Assembly: GCA_049306095.1 (NCBI GenBank)
Contig: JBAQPU010000058.1
Span: 1-64,000, forward strand
Source: UBA2336 sp049306095
GTDB lineage: Bacteria; Bacteroidota; Bacteroidia; Cytophagales; Cyclobacteriaceae
Direction of reading: 5' to 3'
DNA length: 64,000 nt
The translations under genes and the position numbers were made by a program. This document shows positions 26,995 through 36,022 of the stretch, in pieces. The notes under the pieces were generated by a model. The model was not told the DNA's origin. It did not search any database and saw only the letters and a program-made list of their open reading frames with translations. How positions within the stretch are numbered: position 1 is the stretch's first letter; each line of letters begins with the position of its first letter.

Positions 26995-27570
26995 ATGGAT
27001 TTCTTTAAGTACAAGAATAAACTACAACCCGAAAAAGGCCGTCTGCTTATTTCAGAGCCGTTTCTGCCCGATCCAAACTTCGAGCGCACAGTCGTACTCT
27101 TGTGTGATCATAACGAAGAGGGATCGTTTGGATTTGTGCTGAATAAACCTGCTATTGTTAAGGTTAATGAGGTGATGGATGACTTAAAGAATTTCCAACA
27201 CCCCATTTTTATTGGCGGCCCTGTACAACAGGACACCCTCCATTTCATTCACCGGAACAGAGAGATTGAAGGTGGAACGGAGGTCTTGAAAGACATTTAT
27301 TGGGGTGGAAATTTTGAGCACGTGTTGTTCCTTTCTGATACCCAGCAACTAAGCGTTCAACATATCAAATTCTTTTTAGGATACAGTGGTTGGGGGCCCG
27401 GTCAGTTGGAAGAAGAACTTGCCGAAAACTCGTGGGTTGTGTGCGACTTTGTAACGGAAGAATTAATGTTCGCAACCGAGCCAACCGGCATGTGGAAAAA
27501 AGCGTTAGGGAGTATGGGCGGTCGCTTTTCGGTGTTTGCCAACTACCCGGTTGACCCAAACTTGAATTAG
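26995..27570 (+). CDS. YqgE/AlgH family protein (DUF179)
   Basis: The 191-residue cytoplasmic protein has the family patterns GRLLISEPFLPDPNFERTVVLLCDHNEEGSFGFVLN near the N-terminus and FIGGPVQQDTLHFIHR, then the FFLGYSGWGPGQLEEE signature. Biochemical function is not established for the family. The ATG at 26995 is favoured because homologues begin shortly before this sequence. A possible promoter (TTTG, 17 bp, TACTTTAT) lies just upstream. Confidence 0.85.
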   Translation: MDFFKYKNKLQPEKGRLLISEPFLPDPNFERTVVLLCDHNEEGSFGFVLNKPAIVKVNEVMDDLKNFQHPIFIGGPVQQDTLHFIHRNREIEGGTEVLKDIYWGGNFEHVLFLSDTQQLSVQHIKFFLGYSGWGPGQLEEELAENSWVVCDFVTEELMFATEPTGMWKKALGSMGGRFSVFANYPVDPNLN

Positions 27571-27617
27571 GGCATTTTTAGTAACTTTACGCAAACGCGT
27601 TGAAATGAATATTGACC

Positions 27618-29474
27618 ATGGAGATGGAACGAGACAACAGAGCAGAGCAGGATATTTTACCCGGGGGTGCGGTGGTGGAGAGCCATGTCAATACGGTATT
27701 GCAATCTGAAGCCGATCTTTCTGATCGGGATGAAGCCGAACACCCTGAAGAGGAGTACGAGCATGTTGACTACACTCACTACACCAAAGACCAGTTTGTC
27801 AGCCTGATTAAAGAACTGGTAAAAGAGAACGATCCTAAAAAATCAGATCGGGTATTACGCGATATTAAGCCATTATTTGATGAGTTGCGTGAACGGGACA
27901 GAATATCCGCACTCAACCGATTTATATTAGATGGTGGATCAACCGATGACTTTGAATACCGGCAAGATGAGCTTACGCAACAGTTTGAGGCTTCATTTAA
28001 ACTGATCAAAGATCGTAAAGCACAATTTTTACGTGGCCTGGAAGATCAAAAGAACGAAAACTACAGAAAGAAATCAGAGTTGTTGGAGCGACTCCGTGAA
28101 TTGGTAGACTCGCAGGATGCCTCTAATCAGTTTAATGTATTTAAAGACCTCCAAAAGGAATGGAGAAATATTGGACCTGTACCCGGTACACATGCCCGTA
28201 CACAATGGGCAAATTACCATGCATTGGTCGACCGGTTTTATGATAACCAGAGTATCTACTTTGAACTGAAAGAACTCGATCGCAAGAAAAACCTGGAAGC
28301 CAAAGTAGAACTTTGTATCCGGGCCGAGAAGCTGATCGGGGTTGAAAGAATTAAGGAAGCCATTCGCGAACTCAACGAACTCCATCACGAGTTCAAACAC
28401 ATTGGGCCCGTACCCGGTGACGAAAAAGAAACGGTATGGCAACGGTTTAAGACAGCCTCCGATGCGGTATATGCCCGAAGGGATGAGTATCTGAAAGTAC
28501 TTCAGCAGGAACTGAATGCTAATGTCGACCTGAAAATTAAACTGTGCGATGAGGTGTCTGTATTTGCATCCTTTCAATCAGACCGCATTAAAGAGTGGAA
28601 CCAGAAAACGAAAGAGGTTCTTGAACTTCAAAAAAAATGGGACTCCGTTGGAGGATTGCCAAGGGCTAAATCGAAAGAAATAAACAAGAAATTCTGGTCC
28701 GCCTTCAAGCAGTTTTTCAGTAATAAGAGTTCTTTCTTCAAAAAATTAGATGAAGAGCGAGACCAAAACCTGAATAAAAAGCGTGAATTAGTGCAGCGGG
28801 CAATTGAATTAAAAGACAGCCATGAGTGGGAACAGGCTGCGCGTGACCTGAAGCACATTCAGCAACAATGGAAAACCATCGGCCCGGTGCCCGAAAAATT
28901 CCGAGAAAAAGTATTCAAAGAATTTAAAGAGGCTTGCGACTATTTCTTTGACCAGAAACGCGATCAGCAAAGCAAGGATGAAAGTGAGCAGATTCAGAAC
29001 CTTCAGTTAAAGGAAGAAATTTGTGCAGCGTTGGAAAATCATATAACTCAAAACACAGCCACACGCGAAGTGTTAAAGGAACTTGAATCCAGGTTTAGTC
29101 AGGTAGGATTTGTGCCACGCAAGGACATGAACACCATCCGGAACCGATATCATGACGCTATTCAGAAATTTACAAACGCTATTCAGGGAATAACCGAAGA
29201 GGACAAAAGCCGGTTGGTACTGGAAAATCAGTTGCTTGATTTGAAAAATGACCCGATGGCAAGCCAAAAACTTTTCCAAAAGGAGCAGGCCATACGTAAA
29301 AAGATACTGAAAGTAGAAAACGATATAGCACTTTGGCGGAACAATCTCGAATTTTTTGGACGATCCAAAAATGCCGATAAATACAAGGAGGAATTTAATG
29401 AGAAAATTAACGCGGCTACCGACAGCCTGAAGCAGCTAAAAGAGCAGCTCAAATTGCTTCGCACAGTTTCTTAA
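27618..29474 (+). CDS. DUF349 repeat protein
   Basis: The 618-residue, highly charged, mostly helical protein contains at least five DUF349 units, each marked by a W..IGPVP-like motif: WRNIGPVPG, FKHIGPVPG, WDSVGGLPR, WKTIGPVPE and FSQVGFVPR. The N-terminus is acidic. The ATG at 27618 is taken over a TTG six bases earlier. DUF349 proteins lack an assigned biochemical role; coiled-coil segments between units suggest a structural or scaffolding role (inference). A Bacteroidota-like -7 sequence (TAACTTTA) precedes it by about 35 bp. Confidence 0.82.
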   Translation: MEMERDNRAEQDILPGGAVVESHVNTVLQSEADLSDRDEAEHPEEEYEHVDYTHYTKDQFVSLIKELVKENDPKKSDRVLRDIKPLFDELRERDRISALNRFILDGGSTDDFEYRQDELTQQFEASFKLIKDRKAQFLRGLEDQKNENYRKKSELLERLRELVDSQDASNQFNVFKDLQKEWRNIGPVPGTHARTQWANYHALVDRFYDNQSIYFELKELDRKKNLEAKVELCIRAEKLIGVERIKEAIRELNELHHEFKHIGPVPGDEKETVWQRFKTASDAVYARRDEYLKVLQQELNANVDLKIKLCDEVSVFASFQSDRIKEWNQKTKEVLELQKKWDSVGGLPRAKSKEINKKFWSAFKQFFSNKSSFFKKLDEERDQNLNKKRELVQRAIELKDSHEWEQAARDLKHIQQQWKTIGPVPEKFREKVFKEFKEACDYFFDQKRDQQSKDESEQIQNLQLKEEICAALENHITQNTATREVLKELESRFSQVGFVPRKDMNTIRNRYHDAIQKFTNAIQGITEEDKSRLVLENQLLDLKNDPMASQKLFQKEQAIRKKILKVENDIALWRNNLEFFGRSKNADKYKEEFNEKINAATDSLKQLKEQLKLLRTVS

Positions 29475-29480
29475 CAGAAA

Positions 29481-29511
29481 TTTGCAAAGATTAAGACAAC
29501 CGCTATTTTTG
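29481..29511 (+). promoter_or_regulatory. Promoter of tRNA-Thr
   Basis: TTTG (29481-29484), exactly 19 bp, then TATTTTTG (29504-29511) is a textbook Bacteroidota promoter. Transcription would begin near 29518, giving a leader of about 108 nt before the mature tRNA. Confidence 0.78.
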
Positions 29512-29541
29512 CACCTCCTTTGGAGATAGTACATAGTATTT

Positions 29542-29622
29542 AGTCCTGAGTCCTGAGTATGAGGGCTTCGGATCAGCAAACCCGAATACTAAAGACTAAA
29601 TTCTGAGGACTAAAGACTAATA
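29542..29622 (+). repeat. Heptad repeat in the tRNA-Thr leader
   Basis: Two blocks have an exact 7-bp period. AGTCCTG occurs at 29542 and 29549, followed by AGTATGA. ACTAAAG occurs at 29588 and 29609, with variant heptads at 29595, 29602 and 29616. The blocks are also inverse complements: TTTAGTCCTGAG (29539-29550) pairs with CTGAGGACTAAA (29603-29614) with one mismatch, so the leader RNA could fold as one long hairpin. Confidence 0.75.
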
Positions 29623-29625
29623 AAC

Positions 29626-29698
<73 letters not shown>

Positions 29699-29705
29699 CT
29701 TGAAA

Positions 29706-29740
29706 ATCAGGTAGTTAGTTTTGACTACCTGATAATTTTT
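29706..29740 (+). terminator. Rho-independent terminator of tRNA-Thr
   Basis: ATCAGGTAGT (29706-29715) and ACTACCTGAT (29724-29733) form a perfect 10-bp stem, followed by AATTTTT. Confidence 0.9.
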
Positions 29741-29756
29741 CTACGGCAAGAGAGAA

Positions 29757-29784
29757 TAGCGGCACGGAGGCCGCGAGGGTAAAT
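29757..29784. repeat. Copy of a GC-rich hairpin element, also found near 31241
   Basis: The core GCGGC-ACGGAG-GCCGC plus the flank GGGTAAAT matches 31241-31269 except for one or two bases. It fills most of the gap between the tRNA-Thr terminator and the greB stop. Confidence 0.6.
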
Positions 29785-29800
29785 TGGAGACCGTGAATAC

Positions 29801-30274
29801 TTATTTCTGGTACTCAATCTTTTTCACCTTCCAAACAAACGCACCCGCGCTAGTTTTTACGGTTACTTCAGCGCCAACTACTTTGTTGAGCAGGGCCTGC
29901 GCCATGGGTGAATCCATCGAGATGTAGTCTTTTGTGTTGATGATCTCTTCTGAGCCAACAATGCGGAATCGTATTTGCTTACCTTTATTGTTCTCAATTT
30001 CTACCCAGGCTCCAAACATCACTTTACCCTGTTGAGAAGGAGAGTAGTTTACAACTCTCAAATCGTCAATGCACTTGCGTAAGTAGAGTATGCGCCTGTC
30101 AATTTCGCGTAATCGCTTTTTGTTGTAGTGGTAGTCGGCATTTTCAGAGCGATCACCAAGGCTTGCCGCCCATGATACCTTTTGTGTGGTTTCCGGTCGC
30201 TCCACCTTCCACAGATGATTCAACTCAGCTTTTAACTTTTCCAAACCCTCAGGGGTAATCAAACGCGTTTTCAT
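29801..30274 (-). CDS. greB: Transcription elongation factor GreB
   Basis: Rescues backtracked RNA polymerase by stimulating transcript cleavage. The 157-residue protein is very close to proteobacterial GreB over its whole length, for example VSWAASLGDRSENADYHYNK with the acidic loop tip, KKRLREIDRRILYLRKC in the coiled coil, and VMFGAWVEIEN in the FKBP-like domain. The ATG at 30274 is chosen over an upstream one at 30313 because MKTRLITPEGLEKLK matches the usual GreB N-terminus. Confidence 0.93.
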   Translation of the reverse strand: MKTRLITPEGLEKLKAELNHLWKVERPETTQKVSWAASLGDRSENADYHYNKKRLREIDRRILYLRKCIDDLRVVNYSPSQQGKVMFGAWVEIENNKGKQIRFRIVGSEEIINTKDYISMDSPMAQALLNKVVGAEVTVKTSAGAFVWKVKKIEYQK

Positions 30275-30313
30275 AATATTTCTCAACTCGCAAGGTATGG
30301 ATAATTGACGCAC

Positions 30314-30694
30314 GGTTTAAGGTTTAAAAAAGCGACTTTACATTACCTTCCATTTCATATTGAGTGATTACTTGTCAGACGAGCGATGCACGGATTTACT
30401 CCCTTGAAGTCGTTAATCTCTCAACTGGTGCAAGTGTGGAGAAGAAAAAAATGTATGTGTTAGATCGAATCAACTTTAAAAACATCAAATTAAGCAGGTT
30501 ATGGGGGGTAATTAAAATTATGCCCGAAACATAAATCCGCTGTTCTAATTTTTTTAAATTTATACTCCTTCAGTAAAAGATTAGCGAAAGTGAGCTAAGA
30601 TAGAATTTCGAGATGGTTGCAAACAGCTCAAGATCAAAAGAGACCAAATAGCGTTTCTTTCGAGTTTGCTTTTTGAAAACTTAAACCCTCGGAT
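30314..30694. other. 381-bp intergenic region without a supported gene
   Basis: An AT-rich gap between the divergent greB and the lipoprotein gene. It holds only a 27-codon ATG-initiated frame at 30451-30534, which I do not trust as a gene. No clear TAnnTTTG promoter or terminator hairpin was found. Confidence 0.5.
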
Positions 30695-31213
30695 ATGAAA
30701 ACTTTACGGTTTGCATGCATGAGCATGCTCATTTTTTCCTGCACAGAAAAGAAAGCAGAAACACCTGCAGCAGAAATTCCAACACCACAATTACCCATGG
30801 AAGTAACTTATACCGGAAAAACCGGCATCGGAAGTTGGGATAACGTGAAGGTGGTGATGGAGTGGAATAAAAGGTTATCGCAACTGAATACCGACCTTGG
30901 TGATTTGTTGGCGGATAGCGTTAATATTCATTTAGCGGATGGTACAGAGTTTAGCGGACCAAGAGATTCTATTATTCAGGTTCTTAATACATTTGTTGGC
31001 CAGGTGTCTGGTTTAAACCTGGTGTATACAGCTGCTGTTCCGGTTAATAATGTCGATAAAAATCACGAGTGGGTTTTCTCATGGACGGACGAGACGCTCA
31101 CCTTTAAAGATGGGAAAATTGATCATACGTTTATCCATGAAGACTATCGCCTGGAAGGAGGGAAGATTCGGGAAATTTTCCAGTACTCCAGGAAGGAACC
31201 TGCAAAGAAGTGA
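30695..31213 (+). CDS. Lipoprotein with an NTF2/SnoaL-like domain
   Basis: The 172-residue protein begins with a short signal peptide and a lipobox-like IFSC (Cys at about 16), suggesting a lipid-anchored envelope protein. The rest resembles NTF2-like folds: a helix with WNKRLSQLNTDLGDLLADSVNIHLADG, FSGPRDSIIQVLNTFV, then strands with HEWVFSWTDETLTFKDGKIDHTFIHEDYRLEGGKI. The small cone fold can bind ligands or be catalytic; nothing identifies a substrate. It stands alone, with a repeat-rich region after it. Confidence 0.72.
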   Translation: MKTLRFACMSMLIFSCTEKKAETPAAEIPTPQLPMEVTYTGKTGIGSWDNVKVVMEWNKRLSQLNTDLGDLLADSVNIHLADGTEFSGPRDSIIQVLNTFVGQVSGLNLVYTAAVPVNNVDKNHEWVFSWTDETLTFKDGKIDHTFIHEDYRLEGGKIREIFQYSRKEPAKK

Positions 31214-31510
31214 TTGGAGTAGTTACTGGATAGTGTGAGATCGCGGCACTGAGGCCGCGAAGGGTAAATCCAGGCCTGCCTGCCTCGATCACTCGGAGTG
31301 CCGGGGCCTTAACACTCTTGAGGCTTGTCAATACCCTAAGCCGCGAAAAAATAATTAGCTTGGAGTAGTTACTGGTATAGAGTGAGATCGCAGCACAGGG
31401 TCGCGAATTATCCCCGGCCCCGTGCCGGGGTCTCAAAGAGTCGTGATGTTTTCACCGAAAGGCGAACGCGATGAATAGTGGGTGAAATCGCGGCACACCG
31501 AGTGGCAACA
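31214..31510. repeat. Cluster of direct repeats and GC-rich hairpins
   Basis: The 16-bp sequence TTGGAGTAGTTACTGG occurs at 31214 and 31360, each followed 27 bp later by a (TCGC)RGCAC motif (31241, 31387), a 146-bp spacing. A third degraded copy lies at 31470-31496. Perfect hairpins are TCGCGGC/GCCGCGA (31241-31260) and CCCCGGC/GCCGGGG (about 31412-31430). The first hairpin recurs at 29757. No open frame of interest lies in this 400-bp gap before galK. Confidence 0.7.
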
Positions 31511-31612
31511 GAGACCATGCGAAAAATCAACCCAATTCTGCCTTCAAAGAAAACCACTTACCTCATATTGTACAGCGAACATTTATTACTTTTCTGCCAA
31601 CAATGATAATAA

Positions 31613-32773
31613 GTGGATTTCAGCTATCAATCTGTACGAGACACCTTTATTCGTCAATTTCACCAGCAACCCCTGTTGGTAAGAAGCCCGGGCCGCATTA
31701 ACCTCATTGGTGAACACACCGACTACAACAATGGCTTTGTCATGCCTGCCGCAATCGACAAAGAAATTGTATTGGCAATCGTTGCTTCACCTGAGCCTTT
31801 TTCGAAAATCTATTCGCTGAACTACCAAGAGTTTCTTGAAGTTGACTTATCCGATCCATCGCCAATGCGAACGCCCGCGTGGGCTAACTACCTGTTGGGC
31901 GTTGCCCGCCAAATGATCGACAAGGGTGCAGCTTTAAATCAAATTCATTGCGTTTTCGGAGGTAACATTCCTGCGGGTTCCGGCTTGTCTTCTTCGGCCG
32001 CAGTAGAGGGAGCATTCGCATTCGCACTAAATCAACTAAACAATCAAGGGATATCAGCAATTGAACTGGCAAGAATTGGGCAGTGGTCTGAACATCATTT
32101 TGTTGGCGTACAATGCGGCATCATGGATCAGTTTGCCAATATGATGGGGAAAGCCAATCATGTCATTCATCTCGACTGCCGGTCGATGGAATACGAATAT
32201 CTTCCATTTCAGTTTAGCGATTACACCATTATACTGGTTAACTCGGGAGTAAAGCACACCCTGGCGTCATCGGAGTATAATGTAAGAAGAGGAGAGTGTG
32301 AGGAAGGAGTTCGTATCCTTAAAAAAATCTACCCCGGAATTTCCAGCCTGAGAGATGTTAACCAACTGATGCTGGAGAAACATCGCACGCTGTTTTCAGA
32401 AAAAATTTATAATCGCTGCCGGTATGTGGTGGATGAAATGCAGCGTGTTCAATTTGCCGGAACTGACTTGCGGCAGAGAAACCTGCTTTCATTTGGAAAG
32501 CGAATGGTTGAAACACATCGTGGTCTTTCCAATCTTTATGAAGTAAGTTGCCCCGAACTTGACTTCCTGGTGTCAATCGTTCAAAACAATCCATCTGTAG
32601 CGGGTGCCCGCATGATGGGCGGTGGCTTTGGAGGATGTACCATCAATATTATCCAAAACCACGCGGTTGATTCCATAACCGATTTCATCAGCCGGCAATA
32701 CAAAAAACAATTCAAAAACGATGTGGAAATTTACCGGGTGCACCTTGCAAATGGTACGGGATTGATCGACTAA
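31613..32773 (+). CDS. galK: Galactokinase
   Basis: Phosphorylates galactose at C1. The 386-residue GHMP kinase shows SPGRINLIGEHTDYNNGF (galactokinase signature), NIPAGSGLSSSAAVEGA (ATP loop), GVQCGIMDQFANMMG with the catalytic Asp and GGGFGGCTINI at the C-terminus. The start is GTG at 31613: a TAA stop immediately precedes it in frame (31610-31612) and it leaves the usual short N-terminus before SPGR. galT, galE and galM are not adjacent. Confidence 0.94.
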   Translation: MDFSYQSVRDTFIRQFHQQPLLVRSPGRINLIGEHTDYNNGFVMPAAIDKEIVLAIVASPEPFSKIYSLNYQEFLEVDLSDPSPMRTPAWANYLLGVARQMIDKGAALNQIHCVFGGNIPAGSGLSSSAAVEGAFAFALNQLNNQGISAIELARIGQWSEHHFVGVQCGIMDQFANMMGKANHVIHLDCRSMEYEYLPFQFSDYTIILVNSGVKHTLASSEYNVRRGECEEGVRILKKIYPGISSLRDVNQLMLEKHRTLFSEKIYNRCRYVVDEMQRVQFAGTDLRQRNLLSFGKRMVETHRGLSNLYEVSCPELDFLVSIVQNNPSVAGARMMGGGFGGCTINIIQNHAVDSITDFISRQYKKQFKNDVEIYRVHLANGTGLID

Positions 32774-32803
32774 TTAATTCACGACTATTTTGTATTTTTA
32801 ACA

Positions 32804-33271
32804 ATGATCGCGATTCTTTCATTGTTACTATTGATCGGTTTTCAGGAAGCACCCTACAAGGCAAAGGACGACTTTGAAATAAAACCAGCGTTGCTGTTTA
32901 AGCAACGAGGGCACAGCGACAATAGCAGCGTTTACCCGAATGAAACACGGAAAGAGCATGAACGAAGAACATCGTCCGAACCATTGCCATATTTGCAGTT
33001 ACAGGTGAAACTGTTGAAAACCCAGCCTGCAGAAGCCAAAGTTCGTGTCATACGAGATAACGGTTTCACCCTGTTGAACAAGAAAATAACAGAAGGGTTG
33101 GAGTTTCAACTGGAGGCTGGTTTTTCCGATGATATTAAAGACAGAATTTCCGGTTACAAGTTTGAAATTAATTTCCTATCGTCTGAAAAAGAAGTGCTGA
33201 GCAGAATTCTTATTGAGTTCGATGAAGAGGGTACTTATTTTGTGAATGGCGAGAAGCGCGGGAAAATTTAA
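32804..33271 (+). CDS. Hypothetical exported protein
   Basis: The 155-residue protein has a short hydrophobic N-terminus (MIAILSLLLLIGFQEA), consistent with a signal peptide. It is charged with mixed strands after that and ends in a basic segment (YFVNGEKRGKI). I recognise no family. It starts 30 bp after galK; a -7-like TATTTTTA sequence lies just before it, so it may have its own promoter. The pattern YLQLQVKLLKTQPAEAKVRV and the final beta-rich part suggest a small beta-sandwich (inference). Confidence 0.65.
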   Translation: MIAILSLLLLIGFQEAPYKAKDDFEIKPALLFKQRGHSDNSSVYPNETRKEHERRTSSEPLPYLQLQVKLLKTQPAEAKVRVIRDNGFTLLNKKITEGLEFQLEAGFSDDIKDRISGYKFEINFLSSEKEVLSRILIEFDEEGTYFVNGEKRGKI

Positions 33272-33382
33272 TGCATCAATTTCAGGAGTTCTGCATACCA
33301 CTAAAATGTACTATTGGCTGATCGTGTAACCAATTCGTTCATTCTGGATTTTATATGTTAATTAGCAACAAATCATTGTTGA

Positions 33383-35875
33383 ATGAGGATAATCTTTTTT
33401 GCTTTCAGTCTGCTTCCGGTTTTTCTTCAGGCGCAGGCTCCATATCAGCCTCACAGCGCTGAAATTAAACTTAAACTTGAAAAATTGAATTTCCTGGGCT
33501 CTGTGCTATACGTGGCGGCACATCCCGATGATGAGAATACACGGGCAATCAGCTATTTTTCAAAAGGCAGGCTTGCAACTACCGCCTATCTTTCAATGAC
33601 GCGCGGTGATGGAGGTCAAAACCTGATTGGACCGGAAATAGGTGAATTGTTGGGCCTGATCAGAACACAAGAGTTGCTGGCGGCCCGCAGACTGGATGGA
33701 GGACATCAATTTTTTACACGGGCTGTTGATTTTGGGTATTCCAAATCGGCTGAAGAAACATTTAACATTTGGGGGAAGGAAAACATCCTGTCGGATGTTG
33801 TGCGCGTGTACCGCGATTTTCAACCCGATGTCATACTCACCCGTTTTCCACCCGATGAACGGGCAGGGCACGGGCATCACACTGCTTCTGCCATGTTGGC
33901 CATTGAAGCGTTTGATGTGACTTCCAAACCGGATGGTACAGCCAACACTTGGAAGCCAAAAAGACTTTTTATAAACACCGGTCGATTTTTCAATAATACC
34001 ATAAACGAAAAAACACCGGGTGTAACTACCGTTAATGTGGGTGGTTACAATCCTTTATTGGGTGAGTCGTATTCTGAAATCGCAGCCACCAGTAGAAGCC
34101 AACATAAGAGCCAGGGCTTTGGCTCCAGAAAAGTAAGAGGCGACCAACTGGAGTTTCTGGAATTGGTGAAAGGTGAAGCTCCGGAAAAGGATGTGTTTGA
34201 TGGAGTAAATACTACCTGGACAAGAATAAAAGGAGGTGAAAAAGTGAAGCCGTTGGTCGACCAGGCCATTCGCGAATTTAATGTTGAGAAACCGGTTGCT
34301 TCCATTCCCTTGCTTTTGCAGATTAAAAAGCAAATTGAGTTGCTGGAAAGCAGCGTTTGGAAAACCCGGAAACTTACCGAAGTCAATCAGTTAATTGAAG
34401 AGTGTGCCGGGCTATACATTGAAACGACAGCCAACCAGTACTGGTCGGCCCCGGGTGAACCGGTAATCATCACCACCGAATTACTGAACCGTTCCGATGC
34501 CGATATTCAGGTGACATCCATTCAATCGCCCGATCTTGGGATTGATTCTGTTATGAGTGTGAGCTTAAAAAATAATGTACCAGTTGTAGTACGCTCTCGC
34601 AAAATTGTTTCAACTGCAAAAGAATACTCCAGTCCGTACTGGCTGCGCGATGCCCACGGCATCGGATTGTTTACAGTGGCAAATGAAAAAATGATTGGCA
34701 AGGCAGAAAATGATCCGGCTGTAATGGTCAACTTTTCTGTAAGGATAAACAACGAGACGTTTAACATCAGCAGGCCATTGGTATACCGGTCGACCGATCC
34801 CGTAAAGGGTGAGCAGTACAGGCCTTTTGAAGTTGTTCCACCGGTGTTTGTAACGATTTCAAATGGAGTTTGGGTTTTTCCGGATGAGTTACCTAAAAGT
34901 GTAGAAGTGGTTCTCAAATCATCCACTGACTCCAAACAAACGGGCACTCTACAATTGCAGTTGCCCACTGGCTGGAAAAGTGAACCTCCGGTTATTGATT
35001 TTGAGTTGACAAAAAGGGGTGAAGAGCTTTCTAAAAGTTTTAAAGTATACCCGTCCCGGTCTGAATCAACAGGAACCTTAAAGGCAGTAGTCGAAGTAAA
35101 GGCAAAAACATATCGTCATTCCCTTCAAACAATATCCTATGATCACATTCCTGCACAAACCTTGCTGCCTCTTGCCGAGTCAAAAGTTATTCGGGTTAAC
35201 ATTAAGAAGGAGGGTGGCGTTATTGGATACATCAAAGGCGCTGGCGATGATGTTCCAACGGCCCTCAGAAACATGGGGTATGAAGTTTGGGAAATGAAAG
35301 ATGAGGAAGTAACGCCAGAAAACCTGAAGCGGGTGGATGCTGTTGTGCTGGGCATTCGCGCACTCAATACCAACGATCGTATTCGCTTTATGATGAACGA
35401 CCTGTTAACGTTCGTGAGCAGCGGTGGAACCATGGTGGTTCAATACAATACCAGTAACGGCCTTGCGACAGACAAGTTTTCACCCTATCCATTAACGCTT
35501 TCGCGCGACCGGACTACAGATGAAAATGCCGCTGTCAGGATACTTAAGCCTGATCATGCCCTGTTGAACTCGCCAAATAAAATCAATCCTGCTGACTTTG
35601 ATGGTTGGATTCAGGAACGTGGATTGTATTTCCCAAATAAATGGGATCCTGCGTATGAGGCATTGCTATCCATGAACGATGTGGGAGAAAATCCTCAAGA
35701 TGGAAGTTTGCTGGTGGCAAAATATGGTAGCGGATATTATGTGTATACAGGCCTGTCATTTTTCCGTGAATTACCCGAAGGAGTGTCGGGCGCGTATAAA
35801 CTTTTTGCGAACCTGGTTTCGGCCGGTAAGGCCAAAAAACCTGAGAATACAAAAACTAAAACGAAATCGCGATAA
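33383..35875 (+). CDS. Large PIG-L family deacetylase, exported
   Basis: The 830-residue protein has a signal peptide (MRIIFFAFSLLPVFLQAQ) and an N-terminal PIG-L/LmbE zinc de-N-acetylase domain with YVAAHPDDENT and TRFPPDERAGHGHHTASA. The middle (about 340-600) resembles NEW3-like beta-sandwiches. The C-terminus (about 610-820: GDDVPTALRNMGYEVWEMKD, AVVLGIRALN) resembles a glutamine-amidotransferase/ThuA-like fold. It likely deacetylates N-acetylglucosamine-containing compounds in the periplasm, but the substrate is unknown. A small membrane protein and a sodium:solute symporter follow closely, suggesting processing and uptake of the same compound. Confidence 0.85.
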   Translation: MRIIFFAFSLLPVFLQAQAPYQPHSAEIKLKLEKLNFLGSVLYVAAHPDDENTRAISYFSKGRLATTAYLSMTRGDGGQNLIGPEIGELLGLIRTQELLAARRLDGGHQFFTRAVDFGYSKSAEETFNIWGKENILSDVVRVYRDFQPDVILTRFPPDERAGHGHHTASAMLAIEAFDVTSKPDGTANTWKPKRLFINTGRFFNNTINEKTPGVTTVNVGGYNPLLGESYSEIAATSRSQHKSQGFGSRKVRGDQLEFLELVKGEAPEKDVFDGVNTTWTRIKGGEKVKPLVDQAIREFNVEKPVASIPLLLQIKKQIELLESSVWKTRKLTEVNQLIEECAGLYIETTANQYWSAPGEPVIITTELLNRSDADIQVTSIQSPDLGIDSVMSVSLKNNVPVVVRSRKIVSTAKEYSSPYWLRDAHGIGLFTVANEKMIGKAENDPAVMVNFSVRINNETFNISRPLVYRSTDPVKGEQYRPFEVVPPVFVTISNGVWVFPDELPKSVEVVLKSSTDSKQTGTLQLQLPTGWKSEPPVIDFELTKRGEELSKSFKVYPSRSESTGTLKAVVEVKAKTYRHSLQTISYDHIPAQTLLPLAESKVIRVNIKKEGGVIGYIKGAGDDVPTALRNMGYEVWEMKDEEVTPENLKRVDAVVLGIRALNTNDRIRFMMNDLLTFVSSGGTMVVQYNTSNGLATDKFSPYPLTLSRDRTTDENAAVRILKPDHALLNSPNKINPADFDGWIQERGLYFPNKWDPAYEALLSMNDVGENPQDGSLLVAKYGSGYYVYTGLSFFRELPEGVSGAYKLFANLVSAGKAKKPENTKTKTKSR

Positions 35876-35893
35876 CATCACACATCAGACGGC

Positions 35894-36022
35894 ATGTCAA
35901 CAATCCCAGATCAGGAAAATCCACCAATCTTTAAAACATGGAGGCATTGGTATTGGCTTTTACTAACATTTTTAGTGGTTCAGATTATTGTATTCTTTTT
36001 GCTTGCTAATTCCTTTTCATGA
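35894..36022 (+). CDS. Small single-span membrane protein (42 aa)
   Basis: A short ATG frame: a soluble N-terminus (MSTIPDQENPPIFKTWRHWY) followed by a hydrophobic span of about 19 residues (WLLLTFLVVQIIVFFLLA). It starts 18 bp after the deacetylase stop, and its TGA overlaps the symporter ATG in ATGA (36019-36022). The exact coupling and membrane span make it likely real. It may be a small accessory subunit of the symporter, as seen for some SSS-family carriers (inference). Confidence 0.7.
   Translation: MSTIPDQENPPIFKTWRHWYWLLLTFLVVQIIVFFLLANSFS

Noticed and set aside
30451..30534. A 27-codon frame before the NTF2-like lipoprotein gene
   Set aside because: No promoter, no clear start context and no recognised sequence; chance is the simpler explanation.
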